Shown piece by piece: positions 35,349 through 44,598 of a stretch of 64,000 nt of DNA. The notes beneath the pieces are model-generated. The model was given only the letters and a program-made list of their open reading frames with translations. It made no database searches and was not told the origin of the DNA. Where the stretch lies: positions 2,108,001 to 2,172,000 of the forward strand of contig JAJTUQ010000006.1 in NCBI GenBank assembly GCA_021399445.1, written 5' to 3'. The first letter of the stretch is position 1; the number at the start of each line of letters is the position of its first letter. Origin of the DNA: Xylogone sp. PMI_703. Its lineage: Eukaryota > Ascomycota > Leotiomycetes. The position numbers and the translations under genes were made by a program.

Positions 35349-36033
35349 GACATTCACATGGGTTACTGTATATGGAGATACCAAACGATGATTGGGCTGA
35401 TATAGAGATTCCCTGGAACATGTGACATACGTGTGGGCTTATAGGCATTCTTTGGCCAAAAATTTTGTTGCACGTCTGTTGGCTCAGAATTTCAATACGA
35501 GTAGACGCAAGCAAGTAGAAGCAGGCAGAATCAGACAGAACAACTATTCGTGAATTGAAATGGTGAGCTAACAGACATGCAACAAAATTTTTGGCTAAAG
35601 AATGCTCAATCAAGCCTGCTGTGTACTCGTATTCACATTCTCATCTATTATATACATACAACAAAACTCTTTGATTGGAGCAAACTTAAGCCTGTATAAA
35701 GTACTACTTATATAGAATCACCAAGTCAATACCATTTATGTATATAGATAACGACAGGCATGTCACTATATTGCACAGCATTTTAACGCCTGGAGTCAAA
35801 GGAGCTCCAATTTGTGATAATGATATAATAGTCTATTCAGTTACAATAACAAAAACTCATGGACATACAGGAGACCCAGCAAAACCAATATTCAAAACTA
35901 GATTAACATAGAGCATACCTTCCTAGCTCCGATGAATGGCCATGCCAATAAAAAAAATCCAAATCCAATGGTGTGCATGCCCATGTATCTACTTATGCAA
36001 TGACAATTATATCAATACTATTAGTCAAATCCC
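35349..36033. other. Intergenic region between convergent VPS36 and subtilisin genes
   Basis: 685 bp, AT-rich. Its notable content is the inverted repeat at 35445-35605, starting 96 bp after the VPS36 stop. Otherwise it is plain 3'-flanking DNA. Confidence 0.5.
35445..35605. repeat. 52-bp inverted repeat (hairpin) in the VPS36 3' flank
   Basis: Left arm 35445-35496 and right arm 35554-35605 are complementary at 47 of 52 positions, with a 57-bp spacer. Three of the five differences are transitions. In a plus-strand transcript two of these become G-U pairs, so an RNA hairpin would be nearly continuous. No target-site duplication or transposase is obvious, so it may be a small foldback element, a remnant of one, or a structured 3' UTR. 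Confidence 0.8.
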
Positions 36034-37812
36034 TTATGCAGTGACTTCATTGAAGAACTCGCTGAGTTCCTCCTCGACGATCTGCTCAATCTTCTTTGAA
36101 ACCTTCTCGGCCTTGGAAGCCATGGATTCGGTACCTTTGACAATCTCACCAGAGATGATGTTGAGATCGTTCTCGATCGCAGCTTCCAACTCCTCAATAG
36201 TAGTAGGCATCTTCTCAGATGGCTCAGCAGTCTTCTTGGTAGTGTAGCCACCTGCCTCAATGATAGAAGAGTAGTTGGAGGAGCCACCACCGTTCCAGGC
36301 GAGCAAGTTAGCAGTATCGGCAGGGACATCAGTCAATGCACCCTTGGTGGCAATGTTGATGATGCTGGCCTTGAGCTTCTTGGGAGTGAGTTCCTCAACA
36401 GCGAACTCAGAGTCTTTGGCAGGTTGCAGAGAGAGGTAGTATGCCAAAAGACCAGCGATGTGAGGAGAAGCCATGGAAGTACCAGAGATGGTGTTGATGG
36501 CATACTTGCTACCAATCCAGGTAGATTGGATGTTCAAGCCAGGAGCAAAGATGTCGTTGCACTTTCCGTAGTTGGAGAAGTAAGCGCGGGAGTCATCGAT
36601 TGCGCTAGCACCGACAGTGATGGCAAGCTCAGCGGCGGCTGGGGAGTAGTTGCAAGAGTCGGCATTGTCATTACCAGCGGCAACGGCGAAGTGAATACCA
36701 GCGTTGACGGCGCCGTTAACGGCACGGTCCAGAGCGGGCGACTTGCCTCCACCAAGACTCATGTTAGCGGCGGAGCCCTTGAAGCCCTTCTTTCCCTTCT
36801 TGGCTTTCTCGACGTGAGAGTTGGCCGCCCACTCGACACCCTTTACGACGTCGGCCATAGTTCCTGAACCGTTGGACTTAAGGACCTTAACAGCGTAGAC
36901 GTTGGCCTTCTTGGCAACACCATACTTCTTACCAGCGACAGTACCAGAGCAATGAGTTCCGTGTCCGTTTCCATCCTCATCAACGTCATTGGCTGGGATA
37001 GTCTTGCCCCAATGAGCGCGACCCTCAAAGTCAACGTGCTCAGTGTTGGTACCAGTGTCAATAACGTAGACATCAACACCCTCACCTGCATCTGTGGCAT
37101 ATAGGTATTTGTTGAAGTTGGCGAAGCTGAGACTCTCTCGGTGGGAGATACGAGCGAGACCCCATGGGGCATTCTTCTCGGTCTCCTCCGCATCGCCCAT
37201 AGTGTGGACTAGCGAGTCGCGCTCAATGTATGCGACCTATCCGATGATACGTTAGCCATGATTTGTCAATTAGGGAATGATGCAAGCTGTATAAGGGCTG
37301 TCACGTGCTCGGCGCATGATAATGGGGGGGACGAGCCAACTCCCGCATCGCGGAGTGCGCAACTCGATGGATTAAAAGGGATGGAAAATGATGTGTAGGA
37401 GATGGTAAAATGATGTGAAGGAGTCTTATCAACTTACATCTGGGTGATTTCGGACCTTCTCGATGACTGAGTCATCGAAGTGACCGGAGTAACCTAAGAA
37501 GTTGCCGGCGATGTTGTAGGTGTGCTTGAGACCCTCGAAGACATCGTTTGCGATGGGGATCTGCGATCGCTTTCGGAGCTCAGTCCGTACGTTCTCGCTC
37601 TCTCCGTGGATGTCTTGGACCCAGCTGTGGTGATGGGCGGCAGCAGCTTCATCAACGTGGTCTTTGAAAACTACGATATAAGAATCTGGGACAGCCTCCG
37701 CGTTTGATGCGGAGAGGATAGGAGCTGAGCCATCGTGGATGGTTTCAGTGCTGAAGGTTGGTGCCGATGACGCCAGCAGCGGCAGTAACGAAGCAGCGAT
37801 AAGCCCGCGCAT
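36034..37812 (-). CDS. PRB1: Subtilisin-like serine protease, vacuolar proteinase B type
   Basis: Two exons, 37438-37812 and 36034-37236, give 525 aa. Seen: a signal peptide (MRGLIAASLLPLLASSA), an I9 inhibitor propeptide with SYIVVFKDHVDE (about residues 44-130), then the S8 peptidase with the full triad: VIDTG (Asp), NGHGTHCSGT (His) and SGTSMASPHIAGLL (Ser). Known: this group is made as a preproenzyme, self-cleaved, and acts in the fungal vacuole (yeast Prb1, Aspergillus PepC) in protein turnover and autophagic-body breakdown; some orthologues are allergens. The long C-terminal tail (about 70 residues, Lys/Glu-rich) is usual for the vacuolar form and argues against a secreted alkaline protease. 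Codon use is biased, suggesting high expression. It is divergent from TFIIIA, with 818 bp between starts. Confidence 0.93.
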
Positions 37813-38630
37813 GATGGCTGGGAATGAAAGGCAAGCGGGTAGATAAAGCTGCCTGAAAGACTGATGATGGGTAAAGGATGGAAGGAGAGAGGGAGCTTGA
37901 TGAAGACGAAGACAGGAAAGAGCTGTCTTCGGGTTCAGATGAGAGGTACGAAGAAGGGAAGAGAGGATGGGAAGAGCGAGGCATTCATATGGGGAAAGCT
38001 ACGGTAGGCGGATAGGCAGTGCGTTGAGGCTAGTCCGCTTTCGGCATCATCTTGTGACATGACTCCATGATAAGCGATAAGCGGTGGGCGATGCGCGTCT
38101 CGTGCCTTGCTGCCTTCTCCAGATCCGGACCGCCTTGTCTCAACGCGCGCTCTTGCTCCCGAGGCTCGTAGCTCATCCCAACACTGTAAATGCTGTAGCT
38201 GTTTATGGATATTGTATTAACCTTAAACTGACACTGATTATGATGATTCTATTGATGGACTGCTTGCCGGTATCGTGCCTCCTTGATTGCAATCTCGACT
38301 TACGGCACATGTTACCTAGCCAACAGGGTCCGATCTCCAAGCCGACCGACAGCCTTGTTTCGCCTCGTTTTCCTGGGGTCTGACGTGATGGAGGGAGCTC
38401 CTTGGATAAGTGTCATGTGATTGTGCTCCCTGGCCAGGTACCGGCGGCGGTTCTACTCCGTAAAAGGAGCCAGCGAGCTAAAGGCGGTGGGGCCACGCGC
38501 GGCTATGTGCAATTTTGTGCATAACTGACGGTACTTTTATGCGCACACAAAGAGCCCCATCCAAAATTTCGGGAATTTCACAAAGCTTCAAGCCAATGCT
38601 ATTCCTTCGAGCATCGCCCCAATTGCAGCA
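37813..38630. other. Divergent promoter region between subtilisin and TFIIIA genes
   Basis: 818 bp. The TFIIIA side carries AATTTCGGGA at 38565-38574, 57 bp before the ATG. No gene is seen. Confidence 0.45.
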
Positions 38631-40366
38631 ATGGCTGTAGTACAGGAGGCATTAGATATTGGGGAGAGCCCTGACAGCCATGCGAAGCCTAGGCGTGTCG
38701 AAAATGGTCCTTTATCGCCTGGTGAGCAAACTGAACTCCTTCGGTACCTCTTTGATTTGTGTGGTGCTGATATGGAACTGCAGCTTGTGGATCAGAGTTG
38801 GAAGACGATGCTGAAGATGCAGACTTCCAACTAAAGGAAGACGTGTTCTCTCAAGCCGGCGATGCTCACTCATATACTCCAGCAACGCCGTTCTCTCCGG
38901 CGCCTCGAAAGTTTCCTTCCGAAATGAAAACGATCAAGTGCACATGGGAGGGATGTACAAAAATGTTCAACAGGCCAGCACGTTTAGCTTCACATCTTCG
39001 ATCTCATACGAACCAGCGCCCATACGTATGTGAAGAACCTGGATGTAATAAATCTTACCTTGAGGAGAAACACTTGAAGCAGCATGTCAAAGGGTCACAC
39101 ACGCACGAGCGAGCGTACCAATGCGACTGGGAGAACTGCGGCAAGGCTTTCCTCACAGCCACAAGATTAAGGAGGCATCGGGAAGCGCATGAAGGCCATA
39201 ATAGATTTAGATGTACGGCCTATCCTCCTTGCAATCAAGCCTTTCGCAAGCACCAGACATTACAACGCCATATCCGCTCAGAACATCTTCAACTTGCACC
39301 ATTCCCTTGTACTTTCGTTGATCCAGTTACCTCGGAGCCTTGCAAAGCGGGCTTTGATGGGCCTACGGGTTTACGAAAGCACGAAGTCCAGGTCCATGGC
39401 TCGCTACAATTCTGGTGCGAGCAATGCGCAACAGAGCTGGATTCCGATGGATTACCGGTAAAATCAGGCTTCACTACTAAAGCTCTACTGGATTCACATA
39501 TACGGAAATCACACTTTACTTGTTTGTTCTGTCCTTTCAAGTGTTCAAGCAGGAAGGAGCTCTCGAAACATGCCGAAACCACACATCCAGTATCGACCCC
39601 AGAAGCGAAGAAGACAAGCGTGAAATGCTCGTATGCCGGATGCAATAAGACGTTTTCAAAGATATTCAACTTGAATGTCCACGTACGTACTACTCATGGG
39701 GGAGAGCGGTACATATGTGGAACCTTTGATTTAGGTAACATAGATGACTTGGCTACTTGGGATAGGACACAAGGCTGTGGCAAGGATTTGATGACGAAAT
39801 CTAATCTGGCTGACCACGTTCGGACAAAGCATCTAGGTCTTCCTAGTGTGACAAACACAAATAGAAAACGAAGGTGTCAGGATAGCGAGAACGACGGAGA
39901 AGGTGAAAAGACGGGGCCGCCAAAACTTGCGAAGAACAAAAAGCCGAAGGTCTCAGTAGTAGATGAATTATTAGGTGATGCGTATTCTAGAGACGAAAGG
40001 AGAACCCTCCGATGCACGGTTCCTGACTGTCCGCATATGTTTATTCGAGTTTACGATCTTCACACGCACTTGAGGACCAAGCATCAATTGATTGACCCTA
40101 CGACCGACGCGCCAATAGACTCTGGGATAAGCGATAATAATGACTCTTCTTTGGATCAGCTACAAGATCAGGAAGGCCTTGATCTTGACTGGGGAATGCA
40201 AAACTCCGAGCAATTCTGGATCGGGGCTGATGATAGTCACCATGTTCAACAATCAGATGATCAATGGTTACAAGACGAACTCGAGATGCGAGGACTGATT
40301 GATCCCGATCTACAAGATATTGAGCAGAGGGTCCAATATCCTGATCCAGAATTTCTAGGCCTATGA
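38631..40366 (+). CDS. TFC2: Transcription factor IIIA (5S rRNA gene factor), C2H2 zinc fingers
   Basis: Two exons, 38631-38721 and 38784-40366, give 557 aa. Seen: about 70 non-finger residues, then ten C2H2 fingers between residues 100 and 485, beginning CTWEGCTKMFNRPARLASH and including atypical fingers with long Cys-Cys or Cys-His spacing (finger 5 CTFVDPVTSEPC; finger 6; finger 9 with an insert around GTFDLGNIDDLA). The last finger (CTVPDCPHMFIRVYDLHTH) is separated by a basic linker with KKPKVS. This run of fingers plus a distant final one is the fungal TFIIIA plan. Known: it binds the internal control region of 5S rRNA genes to recruit TFIIIC/TFIIIB and Pol III. Generic C2H2 regulators rarely have ten tandem fingers. 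The intron has donor GTGAGC and acceptor CAG. Confidence 0.88.
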
Positions 40367-40614
40367 TTTGTACGACTAATGTTTGGACAGGTGTATGTAT
40401 GATAGGAGATAAACCACAAGGCGCGAGTTATTTACGAAATAGAGGTTAGCCATGATTGTACGAACAAAAAAGCTGTTCCATTCCCTTACAACTGAGATAA
40501 ATAAATCCTGTATACCTAGCTTCGTACACCGCTCTGTTGATACAACGTTGGTATCATTGCTATCTAAGCCGCGTGGAACCACGAATAGCAAAAGTAAAAA
40601 GTAACAATCTGAAG

Positions 40615-40621
40615 AAAAAAA
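40615..40621 (-). terminator. Pol III oligo-T terminator of the tRNA-like gene
   Basis: A run of seven T on the minus strand starting two bases after the discriminator base, as expected for Pol III termination. Confidence 0.6.
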
Positions 40622-40623
40622 CA

Positions 40624-40704
40624 GGACCTAACCCGTGATCGACACGGGGACCTCTTACAATTTAGGATAATCCCACAAAAATTCTACCACTGAATTATCA
40701 GGCC
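40624..40704 (-). tRNA. Probable tRNA gene (unusual, anticodon not assigned)
   Basis: On the minus strand an 81-nt sequence folds as a tRNA: 7-bp acceptor stem GGCCTGA/TTAGGTC (two G-U), 4-bp D stem ATTC/GAAT with loop AGTGGTA (the D arm resembles fungal tRNA-Gly), 5-bp T stem CCCGT/ACGGG with loop GTCGATC, and an oligo-T terminator. Odd points: position 54 is G instead of T, the anticodon stem TTTGT/GTAAG has three G-U pairs, and the anticodon loop has 16 nt, so either a 9-nt intron is present or the arm is degenerate. It could be a working intron-containing tRNA, a decayed copy, or a tRNA-derived element. Confidence 0.5.
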
Positions 40705-41462
40705 ACTGATAAATGTGTAGCTTCAATTCACATTTTAAAGAATAGCTGATAGCCCATTTGCATAATTTAAACTTTTGCATAAACGAAGCCAAAGCGACTC
40801 TAGCTCAGTCTAGGTTCACAGTGGAATGCTTGGCTTTGGCCTTTTAAAGTCTAGTCCTGGGTACCTGACAGATCACAAGCACACGACCAGTTACTCATTG
40901 CCACGAAGAGGTTGCGGTGAGAGGTATCATGTACCGTACCCCTGGGAGAACGCTGTGCTTATGTTGCACATGCTACCGAGTTCCAGACCGTAACTCTGGT
41001 TTTCACCCGGACGGAGATCGGAGCTAAAAAAGGAGGTGAGAGATGCAAATTCATAATCATGCGAGTACAGATTAGTCTATCTAGAATTTATACCTAGTTT
41101 GCATTAGGTTGCTCACCGTAAACTTATGCAGTTCTCCGATTTTAGTATGCTATCTCTCTGCCATAGTTGTTGTAGCCTCGGCCAGCATCAGTGGCAGTAA
41201 CCATTAAAAATACACAACTTCAAGCCTCTAGTATTGGGAATCTAAATATGTAGAATTGTTTTTATATAATACTTAACACATAAACCGATATATATTCGAC
41301 GAGAGGGCATTAAAATGTGATAACAGCCCGAGTCATTGTAACTAGGCATTCGGGTTTGTCAGGCTGAATCAATCAGGCTGAGCCTTTGCGATATGCGATA
41401 GCGATAACGCCTATTATGGCGCTGCCTTGTTGAACCTTTCAACTACGCCTACCGGTCTCAAA

Positions 41463-42544
41463 ATGCCTCTGTAAGACCCCTGATTTGTAGCCTGAGTTTC
41501 ATATATCGCTGACACCTATCTAGTCATTTGCTAGGGAAGAAATCTTGGAATGTTTACAACCAAGCCAACATCGAGCGCGTCAGGCGCGATGAGGCCGCCG
41601 CGAAGGCAAAGGAGGAAGCTGAAGAGCAGCTGATGCAGGAGATCGATGCAGAAAGACGGATGCAAATACTACGAGGTGAAAAATTGACGCCGCTTCCACC
41701 TGCCAGCGATAGAAGAGAAGATGATGCAAAGTCAGGCCGACCCTCGGAGAGGGGTTATGAACGAAGGAAGAGGAAGCGCGTAGGAGAGAATGACACAGAC
41801 TTTGAGATGAGGATAGCCAATGATAACCTGCGGTCAGGGGATTCTGATAGGCAAGTTATGCTGCGGAAATCTACAAGTGATGCTCCTCTGGTAGATCATG
41901 CTGGACATATCGATCTCTTCCCACAAGAGCACCCTAAACAATCGGTAGTGAAGAATGCTGAGGCTGAAAAGGAGCTAGAAAAGAAAAAGAGAGAATATGA
42001 AGATCAATATACTATGCGATTCTCAAATGCTGCTGGATTTAAGCAGGGCTTAGATAATCCGTGGTATTCAAAGGCAACCTCGGATCAAGAAGGTATCAGT
42101 GTAGAACCTCCCAGCAAAGATGTCTGGGGAAATGAAGATCCTAGAAGAAAGGAGAGAGAAGCCGCGAGAGTTGCATCCAACGATCCCCTAGCGGCTATGC
42201 GTAAGGGAGCTGCCAAGGTAAGAGAAGTTGAGAAGGAGAGAAAACGATATCGAGAAGATAAGGAAAGAGAGACTCAAGAACTTATTCGGGCGGAGAGGCA
42301 TAGAAGGAAGCACAGAAAGCGACATAGGGATGACAGTGAGAGTGACAGAGACAGTCTAGAGGACTTTAAATTGGAGGATTCAAGAAAGTCTAAGTCTCGA
42401 CATAGAGATCGGAGTCACTCGAGAGAGAGAAGTAAAAGACCCAGGGATGAGCATGGAACATCTCGCAGGCATGATAGCAGTAGACCTCGAGATTCTTCCC
42501 GAGATAGACACAGGCATAGGCATAGGCATCGCCATGTGGATTAA
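41463..42544 (+). CDS. CWC25: Pre-mRNA splicing factor Cwc25
   Basis: Two exons: a tiny first exon 41463-41470 (ATG plus five bases) and 41524-42544, giving 342 aa. Seen: N-terminal CBF1-interacting co-repressor-like domain beginning MPLHLLGKKSWNVYN and continuing NIERVRRDEAAAKAKEEAEE, the conserved NPWY-type segment (LDNPWYSK, about residue 177), and a long C-terminal Arg/Ser/His/Asp-rich tail. Known: Cwc25 joins the activated spliceosome after Prp2 remodelling and promotes the first transesterification. Splitting the gene after eight coding bases is typical of many filamentous-fungus genes and explains why the first residues are easily missed. Confidence 0.92.
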
Positions 42545-42624
42545 TAGTTGATACCCTATATAATTAAGCTCCGTTACGATGTTTCCCTGATAGTTCCTCA
42601 CGTTCTCATTCGCTGCAGATGAAT

Positions 42625-43260
42625 TCAATCAATCTTAACTTTCTTCATCTCATTTTTAACCAAATCGACTAACTCTTTAACTCCAATATTCTCCAATGCC
42701 ATCATTATAGCTTCATACGTACCCTCAGTCATACCCGCCATTCTATTACTATATAAATCGACCCCAGCGGGAGTAAACAAAGATGGCGCAAACCAGGTCA
42801 CAACCCACCTCTCCTTGATCCTCTCCCTTTCCTCGGTAACAGCATCTCTTTCTCCCCAGCCCAGAACTTCCCAGTGGCTACTAGCTATCTTCAACAAGCC
42901 CTTGCCGCGCCAATCCCAGGCTCCGACCCCGGCGGGAGTGTCAATTCCCTTTATGGACTTGGGCTGTGGCATCAGAGTCCTTTCAGTTGGTTCAGAGCAC
43001 ACCTCATCGTCCAGTAATGTAGGTTTAGATGGATCTGGCGGTGTGATGATTTTGTATGTTATGCGGACGTTCTTTGCTTTGCGCCACATTGGTAATGTGG
43101 AGTGTGTCACTGCCCAGGTACCCTCCAGCCATTCGAGCGGGGGGCTTGTGAAGGTGGTTGCGGAAGGTGAACTACTGCCATATTTCTGGGGTGGCCGAAG
43201 GGTGATGGCTGAGGTACCAGGAGTCTGACCATCATCTGGGGTGGTGCTTGGATTAGACAT
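42625..43260 (-). CDS. Uncharacterised 211-aa protein, possibly lipocalin-like
   Basis: A single exon that I do not recognise with confidence. Seen: a disordered N-terminus (about 40 residues, Ser/Thr/Pro), then a segment with alternating hydrophobic and aromatic residues typical of a beta-barrel: LEWLEGTWAVTHSTLPMW, VRITYKII, GAWDWRGKGLLKIASSHWEV, RWVVTWFAPSLFTPAGVDLY. The GTW near the start and spaced Trp strands recall lipocalin/nitrobindin-like barrels. It ends with a helix, IMMALENIGVKELVDLVKN. No signal peptide, no membrane segment. It is convergent with CWC25 (80 bp between stops). The function is unknown. Confidence 0.75.
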   Translation of the reverse strand: MSNPSTTPDDGQTPGTSAITLRPPQKYGSSSPSATTFTSPPLEWLEGTWAVTHSTLPMWRKAKNVRITYKIITPPDPSKPTLLDDEVCSEPTERTLMPQPKSIKGIDTPAGVGAWDWRGKGLLKIASSHWEVLGWGERDAVTEERERIKERWVVTWFAPSLFTPAGVDLYSNRMAGMTEGTYEAIMMALENIGVKELVDLVKNEMKKVKID

Positions 43261-43704
43261 TTCAAGTGCCCGCTTTACAAATGTTCGCTATCGGTGTCTC
43301 GTAGAAATGCATATGGTAGAAGTCAGATTCCAATTTCATATGCGGGCCAGTTATAGTGAGTGACGTCTTGCAGGATACAGCAATTTTATTTATGGCAAGG
43401 GTTCAGATCTTCAGTTTTATGTTGCGTTTCAGATGGACGCCATTGGGTTCCAGAGCATTATTAAATGTTGCGTCATGATAAAGATCGTGATATTCATGTA
43501 TGTTACATATATTTATGTTTATGTATTTATGCATGGCGACTCAAGCTCAAGTTGATCTAAAAATAATATTCTCAAAGGAACCTAGGTTAACGCAGCCACT
43601 GCAAGGCTGAATATCCGCCTCGTCTCGCTTTTCATTCTCAACTCTCATCTACTTTACTCACTCAACTCATCCACCCTTCTCCTTATACACACTATTTGGA
43701 GAAC
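43261..43704. other. Divergent promoter region between two unknown genes
   Basis: 444 bp, AT-rich with a pyrimidine-rich stretch just upstream of 43705. No gene is seen. Confidence 0.45.
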
Positions 43705-44355
43705 ATGGACCCGGATTATATTGACGAAGATGAAGAAGCATCGGCCATGGCTGCAGCAATGGGATTCTCATCCTTTGGGACACAGCCTAATCCAAACAAG
43801 AAGCGCAAATTCAATTCCGCCACAGATGCCTTTGTTGAGGGCCAACAACTAGCTGAACTGTATAGAGGAGGGAAGAAAGGCCAAGGCACTGGTGGAAATC
43901 AAATTCCATTGGGGAAGCCTAGAGTGATTGGCGCTAGTTCTGAAAATTCTAAGAAGAATTCTGATGAGATTGACTTGGGGGAGGACGAAGAGGAGGAGCC
44001 AGCAGTGGAAGAAAAAGATGAGGAAGAGGGGCCACAATATATTGACACCAGTCTCCCTCCGCCAGTAGAAAGTCAGAGAAAAGTGCAAGAGCAAATTGAT
44101 TCGATCTTAGCGAATGCCGGATCAAGCACGTCTGGATCGACTACTTTACCGCCTAGTCAGAACCATTTGAGGGGCCCAGCGAGCGATGCTGGGTCAATCG
44201 CTGGTAGTTCGCGTCCAGCCCAAAGGGGACAACGAAATGAGTTCTGGTATGTTGGGTACTATGATCCGAGCTTCAACGAAAACCCCTGGGCAAGGCTGGA
44301 GCAAGAGAAGGGGTTGAAAACGAGTGGGACCTGGGTAGAACGGACTGCCTCGTGA
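43705..44355 (+). CDS. Uncharacterised acidic 216-aa protein, probably nuclear
   Basis: A single exon starting at ATG 43705 (MDPDYIDEDEEAS). Seen: an acidic start, then AAAMGFSSFGTQ followed by a nuclear-localisation-like NKKRKF (about residues 29-34), a Gly/Lys segment, a long Glu/Asp run (about 95-115), a Ser/Gly-rich linker and a distinctive aromatic C-terminus, FWYVGYYDPSFNENPWARLE. The two end motifs look conserved and may be binding peptides; the middle is disordered. I do not recognise it. Small acidic proteins of this type in a ribosome-assembly neighbourhood could be nucleolar, but that is only context. Confidence 0.75.
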   Translation: MDPDYIDEDEEASAMAAAMGFSSFGTQPNPNKKRKFNSATDAFVEGQQLAELYRGGKKGQGTGGNQIPLGKPRVIGASSENSKKNSDEIDLGEDEEEEPAVEEKDEEEGPQYIDTSLPPPVESQRKVQEQIDSILANAGSSTSGSTTLPPSQNHLRGPASDAGSIAGSSRPAQRGQRNEFWYVGYYDPSFNENPWARLEQEKGLKTSGTWVERTAS

Positions 44356-44598
44356 TATCTCTTATTCTTAAACATCGATAAAAGTGGCTACGACACTTCG
44401 GTGCGGTTTTGTTGAAGAAAATAAAATAACTTTATGGAAATATTTGAGGATGAAAACTACTTTTTCATTGATTATCCCTTGGCTCCTGGGTTGAAAATAT
44501 CGCTCTTGAACTCCGATACATAGCTAATATTACATGAGTATGGAAATTAAATAAGGCGACCATACCCCGCCATTGTACATATAGAAACATATTTATAT

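Larger units (their letters stand above)
40367..41462. other. Intergenic region holding a probable tRNA gene
   Basis: 1.1 kb between TFIIIA and CWC25. The tRNA-like gene is at 40624-40704. The rest (40720-41462), including a GC-richer block at about 40790-41060, has no ORF. A structured RNA there is possible but I could not match it to 5S, SRP, RNase P or spliceosomal RNAs. Confidence 0.4.

Noticed and set aside
40790..41060. GC-richer block that might be a structured non-coding RNA
   Set aside because: I tried to match it to 5S rRNA, SRP, RNase P, U2, U4, U5 and U6 signature sequences and found none; left as unassigned intergenic DNA.
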